Both the position numbers and the translations under genes were made by a program. Of a stretch of 64,000 nucleotides of DNA, positions 22,964 through 33,679 are shown piece by piece; position 1 is the stretch's first letter; each line of letters begins with the position of its first letter. The notes under the pieces are model-generated. The model did no database searches. It was not told the origin of the DNA and was given only the letters and a program-made list of their open reading frames with translations. Origin of the DNA: Nectonema munidae (lineage: Eukaryota > Nematomorpha > Nectonematoida > Nectonematidae). Where the stretch lies: positions 434,001 to 498,000 of the forward strand of contig JAUIRK010000008.1 in the NCBI GenBank assembly GCA_030549495.1, read 5' to 3'.

Positions 22964-23783
22964 CTATTTTTTTATTTTCTGAATTTTGTTCTCAAGCTTT
23001 TCAAAAACTGCTTCTATTTTTGTTTTAGTTGTAAGACTGAAGTCTTCAAAGCTTACCATATAACAATTACCCTGCTTCAAGATACCAACTTTATAACGAA
23101 AAAGAACTGCTTCTCCACCGATGAATTACTTGCATCTATGCCAACTATTATCTTCAATCATACTTCCTTCGTATGACAAATTACAACTCGTCTTGAAATT
23201 TTTAATAACCTTTTTTGAACATCTTTACCTGCAGTTTATTTTACAAGATTCATTGTTTGCTTACAATCATTTGATAAATCATGATATTCCTCATATCATC
23301 AACACTATCGAAATAAAAATGTCCACATTGAGGACAGTTGGTAAATACCCACCTGGGAGCAAATATATTAGAACGACAGATTTAAGATGTTAGCACAGTT
23401 GTAACAGCCCTCCTACACAGCGTTGTAAGTCTACTTTTAAAAATTTTCCCTGACAAAGGTTTGAAACTGTTCCGAAATCAATTGTTACTATAATTAACAT
23501 GGGAAAACATACATCTTTTGCTTCTAACATCATTAAAAAGATCTTTTTTATCCATTTATCTGAAATTGATGCTGAAGTTTCATTTTCTTTACCTTTCGAA
23601 ATAAAACTCGTCATAATTTACAAACAATTCCCTAAAACCTCAGAGTTCTCTTCCAATGAGAATATATATTCTTCTTCCAATGTCTTCATCAGAAAAGTCA
23701 TCGCTATCAATGTTAAACTCACAAAGCTCGAGAAAAATAGAAATAAAATCGTGGTTATCAATTATTCCCGTTAAATCATAAGG
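22964..23783 (-). pseudogene. Unidentified coding-like frames, minus strand, copy A
   Basis: Four consecutive minus-strand segments look protein-coding. The first (23783-23640) contains DNHDFISIFLELCEFNIDSD and DEDIGRR. The second (23614-23390) contains SISDKWIKKIFLMMLEAKDV. The third (23352-23265, between CAG and GTAAGC splice-like sites) reads VFTNCPQCGHFYFDSVDD, with a CxxC pair. The last, ending at 22964, contains YMVSFEDFSLTTKTKIEAVF. Stops or frame changes separate them. Copy B differs by a 27-bp in-frame deletion in the last segment and a 10-bp change between the first two. I do not recognise the family. It could be an old transposon or a degraded host gene. Confidence 0.4.
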
Positions 23784-24163
23784 AAAATTTTAAAACTTTA
23801 TTAAAGATATCATGTGCAAGGTTGGCGTTTCGATGTGGTAGCACCGAAAGATATAAAAAGAATTTGTTCAACAATTTGAAAGAAAAAAATAAAGAACTAA
23901 GTTTAGTGTAAACTTTCGTTAAATTTATATTTATCTTTAAAATGAGATATTATTAATATTATAAAGCACTGCGAATAGTATATATGATATGGATAGAAAT
24001 TTTCACACAACATTTGTGTTTTTTCCGAGAAAAAACGTAAATTCTGTGGAAGAAAACCTCACCGCAAGTGTAGAAAAAGTAAAAAAATCTCTACAAGATA
24101 TCAAAGTAGACTCATTTCATAAAAAATAACAGAATAAAGCTATACTTTCCTGACTTAAAATCT

Positions 24164-24475
24164 TTGAAAAAAGCTGAAGATGTAATGGAAGAATCTAAAA
24201 TTGAAACAGGCAAACAAAAATCAATTTTTCCTAAATTACCAATTGATATTACTAAAGAAGAAGCTCTTCCCTTTATTATAGAAAAAAATAGAGACAGTTC
24301 TAGCAAAAATTATCAATGTTGTTATTACGGAGAACCTCACAAAGGTATCGAATGTAAAGTTAAAACAGATAAGGTTAATCACTTATGTATATATTGTAAA
24401 AATAATGGCTTGTCTACTTTAAACCATGCTTCATTCAGTCGTCCATTTGTTAAAAAAAGAACTCAATTACGCTAA
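24164..24475 (+). pseudogene. LINE ORF1 C-terminal part with zinc-knuckle-like cysteines
   Basis: A 103-codon frame with a charged start (KKAEDVMEESKIETGKQKS), then CCYYGEPHKGIEC and HLCIYCKNNGLSTLNHASFS. The spacing recalls the CCHC/CxxC zinc knuckles of LINE gag-like ORF1 proteins, with one ligand replaced by Tyr. ORF1 proteins coat the LINE RNA in the cytoplasm. The next frame, starting NIISLKIYSLPNKYNELLDF, is the beginning of the APE domain of ORF2, which fixes the identity. The copy at 60304-60624 is nearly identical. Confidence 0.7.
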
Positions 24476-24767
24476 CATCCGATAAAAAAAACCTTGAATA
24501 AAGTCAACATAATAAGTTTAAAAATATATTCTTTGCCTAACAAATACAACGAGTTATTAGATTTTTTATTTAATAGGTGAAATCTAATTTAAATTTTTTG
24601 ATCTGCTAAACACGGATTAGAGATCAGGATTTTCCTATTTTTAATACAAGAAAATTTATTTTTTACAATAAACCTTCTAATTTCTCATCTCATGAGGGTC
24701 TGTGATTTTAAATTCAAAAGTCACTCAAATATTATATACAAAAACATATATTTAATTGACCTAACGT

Positions 24768-25268
24768 TTGAATTTTTCACCATTTTTTTTTGTATCTGAT
24801 CAAAGGTTGATATTTGCGGGTGACTTTAGTTATAATCTTTTTGAATATAAGTATACAAACTCAGTTCAAAATTCTCTTCACAATTTCATGTCTAACTCTT
24901 TCAAGCCAGGAATAACTCATGAAACGCGCTTTCAATCTTCTTCAATTCTTGACAATTTTTTTGTTCCTTTCTATTTAGATAATTATGATACATATCTTAT
25001 TGAGAATAATATATCTGATCACTACCAAATAATTTTATCACTTAAAACGCATGCTGATTACGAAAAGAAAACAAAATGTGTATCTTTTTTTTATACTAAC
25101 TTTTATTCTTATTTCACTTCATTTGATTGGTATAACTTTGCTGCAACTTATTCAAATGAACCGAACACTATGACCTTTACTTTGATCCTTATAATAATAG
25201 ATAGCATACATAACGCTACATATCAAAGGGCGAAAAGTAAATATTATTGTTTCAAACTCAATCTATAG
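24768..25268 (+). pseudogene. LINE ORF2, APE endonuclease part
   Basis: The 166-codon frame has RLIFAGDFSYNLFEY (family GDFN), then a Thr/Arg-containing HETRFQSSSILDNFF block where the family has pTr....s.iDhif, and NISDHYQIILSL, the C-terminal SDH active-site motif. These are the metal-binding and catalytic landmarks of the AP-like endonuclease that nicks target DNA in LINE retrotransposition. Asn of GDFN is Ser, and Asp of iDhif shifts to LDNFF. The upstream part of the domain is present but broken. It is not a host APE gene. Confidence 0.75.
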
Positions 25269-25559
25269 GTCAATAAAGATTACCTAAATTTATTAAAAAA
25301 ACATGATAAATTGCATAAATAAGTAAATCTTTAAATAATAATTCATTAAATATAAAACTGTTCGGAACCAGGCAAAAAATTTAGGACGCAGACTCAAAAT
25401 AGAATATTACGATAATGAATCCAAAAGAAGGAAAGAGAAGTGGAGTATAATAATTAATACTAAAATAAAAAACGGTAAGACCACAGTTAAAATAATAAAG
25501 GAAAAAGGCCAAAAAAAATACTTACGAATCGCATTTAGCAAATTTGTTTAATTCGTATT

Positions 25560-26056
25560 TTGCAATTCCCAGTTCATTTAATACTCCCAAATTTGAATTT
25601 TATCAGGAAACAGTTGTTCAAACCGAAATCAGTCTTTTGTTTTACGTATATATCTCAATTTGACATTGAAAATGCTATAGACGAACTGAAAAATATTAAC
25701 TCAAAAGACGTATTTGGGATAAACTCGAAACATGTCAAAATTTTAAAATATGGCATTTCTTACTTTTTGCATATTTTATTCAACTCGTGCATTAGGCACG
25801 CATTGTATCCCTCATCTTTGAAAATCTCCAAAATTGTTCTAGTCGACAAAAAAAATAACTCTTAACTTATTAAAAACTACCAATTAGTATAATTATCACC
25901 ATTTCTAAAGTTTTTGAAAAGGTGTTATTTAAATTTATTTACAGATACTTTGAACATAACAGTTTACTTTATCCACAACAATTTGCATTCAAAAATGGGT
26001 GTGACTTTTGCTCAAATACACACAAATATACCCAAATACACCCAAACAGATGAAAA
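25560..26056 (+). pseudogene. LINE ORF2, start of reverse transcriptase domain
   Basis: It contains FDIENAIDELKNINSKDVFG followed by SKHVKILKYGISYFLHILFN, matching the LINE RT lead-in (I..aI..lk..ks.G.D.i....lk.......l..lfN), then SLKISKIVLVDKKNN. After a frame change comes ITISKVFEKVLFKFIYRYFE and LYPQQFAFKNG, RT motif 1/2 territory. The polymerase core (SKAFD, FADD) is absent, so the copy is truncated before the active site. Confidence 0.75.
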
Positions 26057-26210
26057 CAAATTTACATATTCAAAGAATAAGTTAAATATAAATAGAAGAA
26101 TTATTCTCAGGATAAAACTAATATAAATTATAAATTTGATATTGAATTATATAAAATTAATCTATTTTTTTTTAATTAAAATTGTTTATATTAGGGTATT
26201 GCTAAAATAT

Positions 26211-26259
26211 GGGCAGCAATGGGCAGCAATAGGCAGCAATGGGTAGCAATAGGCAGCAC
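26211..26259 (+). repeat. 10-bp minisatellite
   Basis: Five units of RGGYAGCAAT (GGGCAGCAAT, GGGCAGCAAT, AGGCAGCAAT, GGGTAGCAAT, AGGCAGCACT), a small GC-richer array in AT-rich surroundings. Confidence 0.95.
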
Positions 26260-29214
26260 TAAAAATAACAAAAAAAAACACACTGATACAAAAAAAATTT
26301 AAGTTGTATCATATATACAAGGTAGTTTATCCATAAAAAATCATGGTTAAATAAAATTCATAAATATTTATCTTTGTATGAATTTTTTTTTGTTTTTCTT
26401 AAACTTTCTTCTGCTCTATTTTTTAGATTTTCAAATATTTTTACCGGTTATTTAAAAAGTGCTGTACATTTATTCTTTGAATGACTTGTTTAAATTGGTA
26501 GTTTTCAAGGATTTAAGGTAATTTTAGCCGTACACTCTAATTAAATTGTTTTATAGCAATTTTTCAATGTAGCTGATAGAATCTGAACATGAATTTTTTT
26601 CATTTGCGAAGCTCTGAATTTTCCCTTATGTCAAACTAATATGAATTTTGTTTAATGAGAAATCAAATCTAAAGCTTTCTGTAGCGAGTTTCACATCTCA
26701 AGCTAAGCTGTCATGCCTTCCTACTTATTAACTTAGTAGAATTTCAAATTTTAATCATTTTATTTTGATTTTTTTCATCAATCTTTTTATTTAACAAGAT
26801 GTTAAAATTCCATTTAATTAAATACTTTTAATTATTTATAATTATGCAAATCAAGTTGGAAATTGGTTTCAAGTTCTTTTTTGTTAAATTTTCCAGCAAA
26901 AACTAATTCTGATAAAAAATTATAGCATTTTAAAAATATAAAATTAATATATATTCTATTTTTACCCTAAAAATTCAATATTTTTCACAAATTTACTTAA
27001 ATTAGAAAAGTATATACAGCTTAGTATAAATGGGGTAATATTATAGTTATCTCAATTCAATTTTATATATATTTACTTATTAAAAATGACTTGGCTGGAT
27101 AGCAGTCTACATCAATATTATGGATAACTTCAATTTATTGTATATATTTACTTATTTTTTTATTATTCATCTAATTTATTATTATTTTGTTTTTAAAATT
27201 TATTATGGGATTGTAATCTGTCATCATTTCACTTCATTCATCACATTTAATTTACTAACCCCAATTATTTCAAAAAATTTCTGAAAGATCAAGTTTTTTT
27301 CCAAGAGGTTTCGAATCCAGATTCTGTCAAAAGTTCATAGCTCGATTTCAGCAGTACTTAGTGCCTTATCGATGAAAATACCACACCACCACCTTTAACA
27401 TTTTATATTCGTCTATTAGATGCAACTTTATTCCTCTATTAGATACAACCTAAATAAGCCTTTTTCTATAAATGTTATGCTGTAACTACATTTTCATTTA
27501 GTGATTTTTTATTCGAGAATTATAAAAGTAAAATCGAGCTGTTGAGTTTATTAAAAATGAGGATACTCCTGCTATTTGAAAAAAGTATGCAAATTTCATT
27601 TTTTAAAATTATATATATTTATACCAATATACATGTATTTTTTTGAGAATTTTTTCCGCGACATAATTTTTGCTTTTTCTTCGTTTATTTAGGTCAGCCA
27701 AAGTTTTGACTTTCATTTTTTGCTCAAGATTTTTAGAGATATTGGCATTTACTTGAAATTTTTCTGAGATTTATTTGCTGTTTTCTTTCCTGACTCGTGA
27801 AGCTGCTCTTCTTTCTATCAGCTTCAATTTCTGCGCACTTTTTACTCCTTTTTTTATTTTACTACAAATTTATTGAATTATAAAAAAAAAATTTATTTTC
27901 ATAATTACAATAAAAAACTTTTTTTTTTAATTTGTAACATTTATTTTCTTTCTACGTTTGAGATAGTGTTTATTACGCAGAAAGTGAGCGTAAGGTGTAA
28001 GTTTTATTTATACAGAAATATAGGACTTTTGGATCTAGCTTTTCAGCTCATCTTCTGGCTCATTGATAGCCTTACATTGAAGAAGCTCCAATCCAAAAAG
28101 TCTTTTCCAATTTTGAGAGCGCGAAGCAGTAGATTTGATGCAGAAAAAAGGTAAAAATGGAAAAGGAATATTGTTTATATATATATGTGTGTGTAGATGA
28201 ATGTATAAATGCCTATATTAAACAATGTACAAGGTTGCTTGTTTGTATGTGTGTACCTTGCGGTCAAAATTAAATAGAATATAAGTTAAAATGAACATAG
28301 TGCAAGTCACATGATGCTTATGTTACAGCGATTTATTACCAATTCGGATTTTTCTGCATTTTATTTTACGTATTATTTTTGAATCTGTTTTATATTAGCA
28401 AAAGTTACTTAAAGTAAAGTACAAACTTTCTTTAATTTTTTTTAAATTATAATTTTTCTAAATAATTGAAAATTTCTAACACTTGATAGTAAGTTAAGAT
28501 ATATTTAGAAGTATAAATATTCTTTCTATTAGAATTTGAATTGATAGAAGAGAGCTTCAAACTTAATACTTTAATTCCTTTTACTGATGTGCTATTTCCA
28601 TCCCCTTCTATTTCTACAATAACTGAAATTTTTCCTACTAAACTTTTGATAGTGAATTCGAATATATTTATTTTTTATGAAAATCAATAAAATTTGTCAA
28701 ACTTTGATGAATTTTAGACAGCTCAACTCGAAAATGAAATTTTAAGCTTAAATGATTTCGTAAAATAGATATAAAAATGTTATTATTTTGTGTGAAAGAG
28801 TTACAACATATTAGTAAAAAAAGATTGCTAAATATAAAAGTTAGTATAAAATTTCAAAACAATTTTTGATAGAAACTGATTTTATTATAAAAGCCCAAAT
28901 TTTTTTGTGATTATATGTGAAATTTTAACTAAAACCCCCTTCTTCCTCCACCTTAATTAATAGGGTTAATAGCAAAGAACTCAAGGTTTTTAAGTCAAAA
29001 GCTAGTTCTATCAGAAAAGTTTTACAACTTTTTCTGAGAATTATTTATTTTTAAATAATTTGTTAAACAAAGTAAGAATAAAAATTTTATTAAAAAAAAT
29101 TGAAGATATTTTTGATCTTGATTTTGGGAGATGTTTCAGGCAACACTTTTTTTCCTTTGCCTAATAAAAAAACAAAAGTAGAGCTAATTTAAAATAAAAT
29201 AAAATCATACTTTT
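26260..29214. other. AT-rich spacer without a supported gene
   Basis: Mostly low-complexity A/T tracts, a (TG)n run near 28185, and one diverged 150-bp repeat unit (28640-28765). Two minus-strand patches look faintly coding (around 27690-27840, with KKCAEIEADRKKSSFTSQ, and around 28030-28150), but they are short and unrecognised. I do not call them genes. Confidence 0.5.
28640..28765 (+). repeat. Diverged single unit of the 150-bp repeat family
   Basis: AGTGAATTCGAATATATTTA, TTTTTTATGAAAATCAATAA, then TTTGTCAAACTTTGATGAAT and GACAGCTCAACTC follow the order of the tandem units at 15323-15840. Confidence 0.6.
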
Positions 29215-29361
29215 TTATTTTTTTTGTCCGGGCTTCTTTGCAACATTATCTCTTCTTAGAGTTACGTAGGCTCCATCCTGTGAAATTTCAAATTTTTTTC
29301 TAAATTCTGTTTTATTTTTTGACACTAACTTTTTAAGTAAACTTTTTTTCTCATATTCAGC
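29215..29361 (-). CDS. Small unidentified coding-like frame, possibly a last exon
   Basis: 48 codons end in TAA on the minus strand. The frame includes KTEFRKKFEISQDGAYVTLR and ends DNVAKKPGQKK. Composition is rich in Lys/Arg and coding-like compared with the surroundings, with an AG (CTAATAAG) just upstream that could be an acceptor. It lies directly downstream, on the same strand, of the PHD-OTU gene remnant and may be its C-terminal exon. I do not recognise the family. Confidence 0.35.
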   Translation of the reverse strand, partial: AEYEKKSLLKKLVSKNKTEFRKKFEISQDGAYVTLRRDNVAKKPGQKK

Positions 29362-29470
29362 TTATTAGTTAAAAACGATCCCAATATATTTTGATTTTTG
29401 TTAATTATTTCGGTTTTTTTTCTGTGAAACTCTAACACAATCCAAGGGGTTAACACAAATTAATAAAAGT

Positions 29471-30440
29471 TTACAGATTATTTTGGGTCCATAAAAGCTT
29501 GAATCTTATTTTTCCATTAGTTTCTTCTTTTTCGGACAAAGTTTTTATTTCAGAATGCTTTTTGCTAGAACAAGAACTCGTAGTGTTATTTAAATCAGAA
29601 TTTTCTTTATAATTCAATACAAGTGGCACAAAATGATTAGAAACAAAATATTTAAACATTTGAGATGTATTTGTCCAAAAATTTTTTAAAATATTATTAC
29701 AAGACTTAGTTCTAGGTTCAAAGATTTTGTTTAAAATATTTATGCAATAATCCGAATCTCCATTCACATTTGGATAAATAGAACTTATAGGCACACCAAT
29801 AACAGTTGAAGCAGCCATTAAAGAATAAACTGATGACCAGTTTTTATCTATACAAACTTTTTTACATTCTTCATCAATATCTGTAGAAACTTTCCATATT
29901 TCTGTCTATTGACATTTTTTTAAATAAAAATCTTTAAAAAGGTTTAATTCAAGAGAAGTTTTAAATCTGATTTCACATGAAAGAGACTCATTTCCTACTA
30001 ATAATAAGGATAACCCATTGAACAGACAATTACCATCACCTGTTGTAAGGAGAGGTACATCAGAATATGAATCATAGATAAACGAAGAAGTCTCATCAAT
30101 AATACAGTGAGAATAATTCTCTATGATACCATATTTTTTAATCATTGGGAACTTCTTTTCTTAAAAAAATATTTTCTTTCATAAAATCCAATTTTAAGTA
30201 AAAATCACTAATAAAAGACAATCTTCTGAGAGAACTAGTAAAATAATCGTAATCATAAGTAGGAAAACACATCGTACAAAAAAATTTGTATTAATAAAAA
30301 AATATGCTTCAAGGACATTCATACTTTGACAGGAAAAATGATAAAACTTTTCACATTTAGAACATAAAATATAACAAGTATTGATTACTTTCTTACAAAG
30401 TTCCCACTTCATCAAGGAAACCTTAAAAAAAATAAACCAA
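29471..30440 (-). pseudogene. PHD finger plus OTU-like protein, broken
   Basis: On the minus strand the order is as follows. First a PHD-like zinc finger with CSKCEKFYHFSCQSMNV and a following F..RC. Then an OTU-like cysteine-protease core, LLTTGDGNCLFNGLSLLL, which carries the Asp and Cys of the GDGNCLF box, then VGNESLSCEIRFKTSLEL. Last is a segment with MAASTVIGVPISSIYPNVNG, seen after the OTU core in vertnin-like proteins. The catalytic His region is not identified. PHD-OTU-vertnin-like proteins recur in animal genomes, often in mobile-element contexts. The frame is broken about three times and the 5' end is cut by the start of duplication copy B at 30449. It is probably a transposon-borne gene, inferred from that recurrence and from the setting. 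Confidence 0.65.
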
Positions 30441-31948
30441 ATAAAAATAAAAATTTGGTCAACAGCGCAACAAAATCTAAGTTCTCCAAGGCTTGTAAAT
30501 GTCATGTTATATGCTTCAAAAGGCGTTGACCATATTTTTTTTATAATTTTATAAGAGAATGTTTTCAAGTGAACATTTTTTAAGAATGCATATCCTTAGA
30601 CATTATTAATTTGTACATATGAACCTTATCTCTAGTCATAGTATTTTTGTATTTTATTTGTGTCGTGTATCCTCTGAAATTAGCAATTTTCTTTGTCTTG
30701 CCTAATTTAAACAAACTTGCAATGCTTACTTAAACTTTTCTCATTTTAATGTTGATATTTATTTATATTTATAAGTGCTCTTGCTTCCTATCTTTTACTA
30801 CGTAATGTTCGCGGCAATAATCATAACCTCTCTTTTTCTCATTTACAGATCCTCTATTTATTGATATGTGTATTGGTGTTTTTTTGGATTTTGCTTGAAT
30901 TCGAAAAGTAATATTCTAATGCATATTGGTATTATTAATTTTTCATTTTATTTTTATTTCTTTAACAAATACTATAATAATAATAATATATTTTTAAGAG
31001 AAATTCTTTTTTACAAAGTCAAAATTGTGCGTGATATACCCTCCTCTATATTTGACATAAATATCATTAATGCCTTTTTCTCAAATGTAAGAGTATTTGC
31101 CTAATTTATCTTATAATACTTATTTTTTTTACGACCTCCCCCTTATTTAACACAGAAATTTATCATAATAAAGTTTTTCTTTTGATCGACTTGTTGCTTG
31201 AACATATGCATTGAATTCTTTTGCAACTTTCGATTCAACGCCGTTATTTATATTGACAGTTAGTTTCTTATGTTTTCACTTCTACAAGAAATTATTCTCC
31301 ATAAAATACAATTTTCTCCAATTTCATTTAGCATTTTCTGTGATGATGTCGTTATTATTGCCTACGCTGGTTGCTTTCTGATTTCTCCATTTACTTTACG
31401 TATAAACAACGCAAGTAAACACTTATAAATAATAATTCTTTTGTGAACTTTTTTTCCGATTTATGATTAAAACACATGTTTCACTTTTTACTTTCACAAA
31501 TGCTTGTATATAATTTAATTTTTACAAGCTTTTTTGCATATTTTGAAACTAATTCTATTAATTCATATTAAAATGTTGTTTTTTGCATTTTACGTGCTAA
31601 AAGGTGCACCAAATCAAAGTAAAAATTTCTGATTTTTGTATAATGCCTGCTTTTAAAATTAGATCAATAAAATTACAAGAATCATTAACATATTAAGATT
31701 AATATCTATACTTGGAAAATTCAATTTAGATGGCGTTAAACCTCTAATATAGAGTTGTTAGTTATCATCATGGATTTTTTAGAATAGCAGAGATAGTGAT
31801 TTGCTCAAGATATTCAACTTGTAAAATGGATAAAAAAAGATATTTGAAAGGCACCTATTTTTTATAATATTGTAATGATAATATTAATTGTAACTAAATA
31901 CAAGCATTGTAAACCGTCGCCAGATGGTATAGTGACAGAGTTCTGCAG

Positions 31949-33671
31949 CAGGGATGGATCTAGAGGGGGTGCATACCACCAGGGATGGATGTAAGGGGAG
32001 GGTGGGGTGGAGGATGCCTCAAAAACGAGCAAAAAATACTTTTTAAATTTAAGACAAGAAAACATAGTTTTTCAGAATCTACTGAAAAACTACTGCAAAA
32101 AGCGGCCCAAATTCCTTTTATAGAAAGATCTTCATATTTTTTGCTTTATTTTTAAAATGATTTCAATTTTAACAGTTTTAAAAGAGCGCTTCCAAGTTTT
32201 CCAAGTAGATGAATAATATTTCTTATAAGGATTATTTTATTAGTCAATTTGCTTCTGAGTCAATTTATTTTAGATTTAATTGGCCCAGGGTTGATTTCAC
32301 CAATAATAAAAATTGGTGAAATCCCTATGATCTGATTTCGCGCATTTTATTAAGTTTATTCACTGTTATTCTCTTTATATTTAAGGAATAATATTTTATG
32401 ACTCAAAACAAACCTACTAAGAAAAGAAAACTTATTAGTGACTTTTTTCGTACTTCTACTACTACTGTGGTTGCTGTATATGTTCACTGTAGCAGCCATT
32501 GTCTAAATCTCGTTTTGAATTTTTCTTCCTCTGTTTATGAAATAAGAAATATGTTTTCTCTTGTTGAAAGTGTTATTTCATTCATAAATGATAAGTGTTT
32601 TTGAAGGAGGCAGGAAGTGAACATTTACAGCTTAAACCGTTTTGCCAAACAAGATTTGTTGCAAGGCAGGATTCAATTATGATTTTTCAAACGAATTACG
32701 CTCCAATTGTTGCTACATTAGAAAAACTCATGGAATCAACCGACAGAAAAACAGCTGATAAGGCTAATTCTTTAAGATGTTTGATGGATCCTGTTTTTAT
32801 TATTTCCTTGTCTTGTGTTAAAAAAGTTATGAGTTTGACTCATAATCTTTCCAAAGCTTTCAAACAGTAAATTCAGATTTAAAAAGTTGTCTTGAAAATA
32901 TCGATTTTGTTTAAAAAAAAACGCTGATTCAATGGAGAGCTTCTTCAGATGAATGGAACAATCAAAATTATGGAACTTTTATAGCAGCTGGAAAAATGGC
33001 TGAAACGGTCCAAATTCAAATTAGTATGGCAAGACTTGCTCAACGCCAAATGAATCGTAGCAATGTTCCAGCTGAGTCTACAAGCGAATATTTCAATCGA
33101 TCAGCCATAATTCAAATGTTTGAGCAAAAATTCACATACCATTCTTATAAACAAAATTGCAATACTTATACCTTCAGAAGTGTTAAATTACGAATGGGAA
33201 GATATGCATAATTCAATCAAAATGTACAACAATATTCTCGGAAATCCTGATGCTGATGATATAAGAATGTAATTTTTAGAATGGAAAGATTTTTGCAAAA
33301 AGCTTGAGAACAAACCAACGAAACCTCTCGAAACCCTTTGATATAATTCCTGAAAGAATGAAATATTCTTGAAAGATTGTTGACAATTTTTTGCACGGTT
33401 TCTATCACTACATGTTCAGCTGAGAGAGCTTTTAGTTCAATGAGAATATTGAAGAATTATTTACGTAATCGAATGAATGATGAAAGATTAACTGGTCTCC
33501 CTCTCATGTACCTCCACCTTGAAATAAATATCAACGTTGAAAACAAAAAAGAAGAAGAAAAGATTTTATAATATAAAACTATTTTATATTATATTGTTTT
33601 AATGACTTTTTTGACTGACTTTTTACGGAGATACCCCACCCTCAAACCAAAAATTTCTGGATCTCTCACTG
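31949..33671 (+). mobile_element. Internally deleted hAT element with 8-bp TSD, copy B
   Basis: Same TIRs and same TTCTGCAG target duplication (31941-31948 and 33672-33679) as the element at 3001-4737. It is 14 bp shorter, mainly through loss of a C-rich stretch after the left TIR. Confidence 0.93.
32398..33571 (+). pseudogene. hAT transposase remnant, copy B
   Basis: Same segments as the copy A transposase, with the same internal deletion. The C-terminal dimerisation frame runs on to EEEKIL here (33377-33571), where copy A stops earlier. A 3-bp difference removes one Leu in the middle segment. About 1 % different from copy A overall. Confidence 0.85.
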
Positions 33672-33679
33672 TTCTGCAG

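Larger units (their letters stand above)
1505..23955 (+). repeat. Segmental duplication, copy A (direct repeat of 30449-53050)
   Basis: From AAAAATTTGGTCAACAGC at 1505 the sequence matches the stretch starting at 30449 with the offset drifting from +28944 to about +29100 through small indels. Similarity stops at about 23955/53050, just after a shared TTATCTTTAAAATG. Contents: hAT, MITE, SINEs, PiggyBac and the FABP-like gene. Both copies carry the same transposon insertions with the same target duplications, so those insertions predate the duplication. Flanks on both sides are unrelated between the copies. Confidence 0.95.
23956..26160 (+). mobile_element. LINE (CR1/Jockey-like) fragment with ORF1, APE and partial RT
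   Basis: It starts with about 70 bp of a LINE region past the RT domain (KALRIVYMIWIEI in one frame), then jumps to ORF1, APE and the RT N-terminus of a LINE. The first 790 bp correspond to 59516-60876, where an extra 596 bp of LINE 3' sequence lies between the same two parts. The element breaks off inside the RT domain near 26060. Frames are interrupted repeatedly. Confidence 0.8.

Noticed and set aside
23121-23393. Plus-strand 90-codon frame in both copies
   Set aside because: No family; it lies opposite the more convincing minus-strand segments.
24768-25268. Host AP endonuclease gene
   Set aside because: It follows a LINE ORF1 and precedes an RT start in the same orientation, and has degraded active-site motifs.
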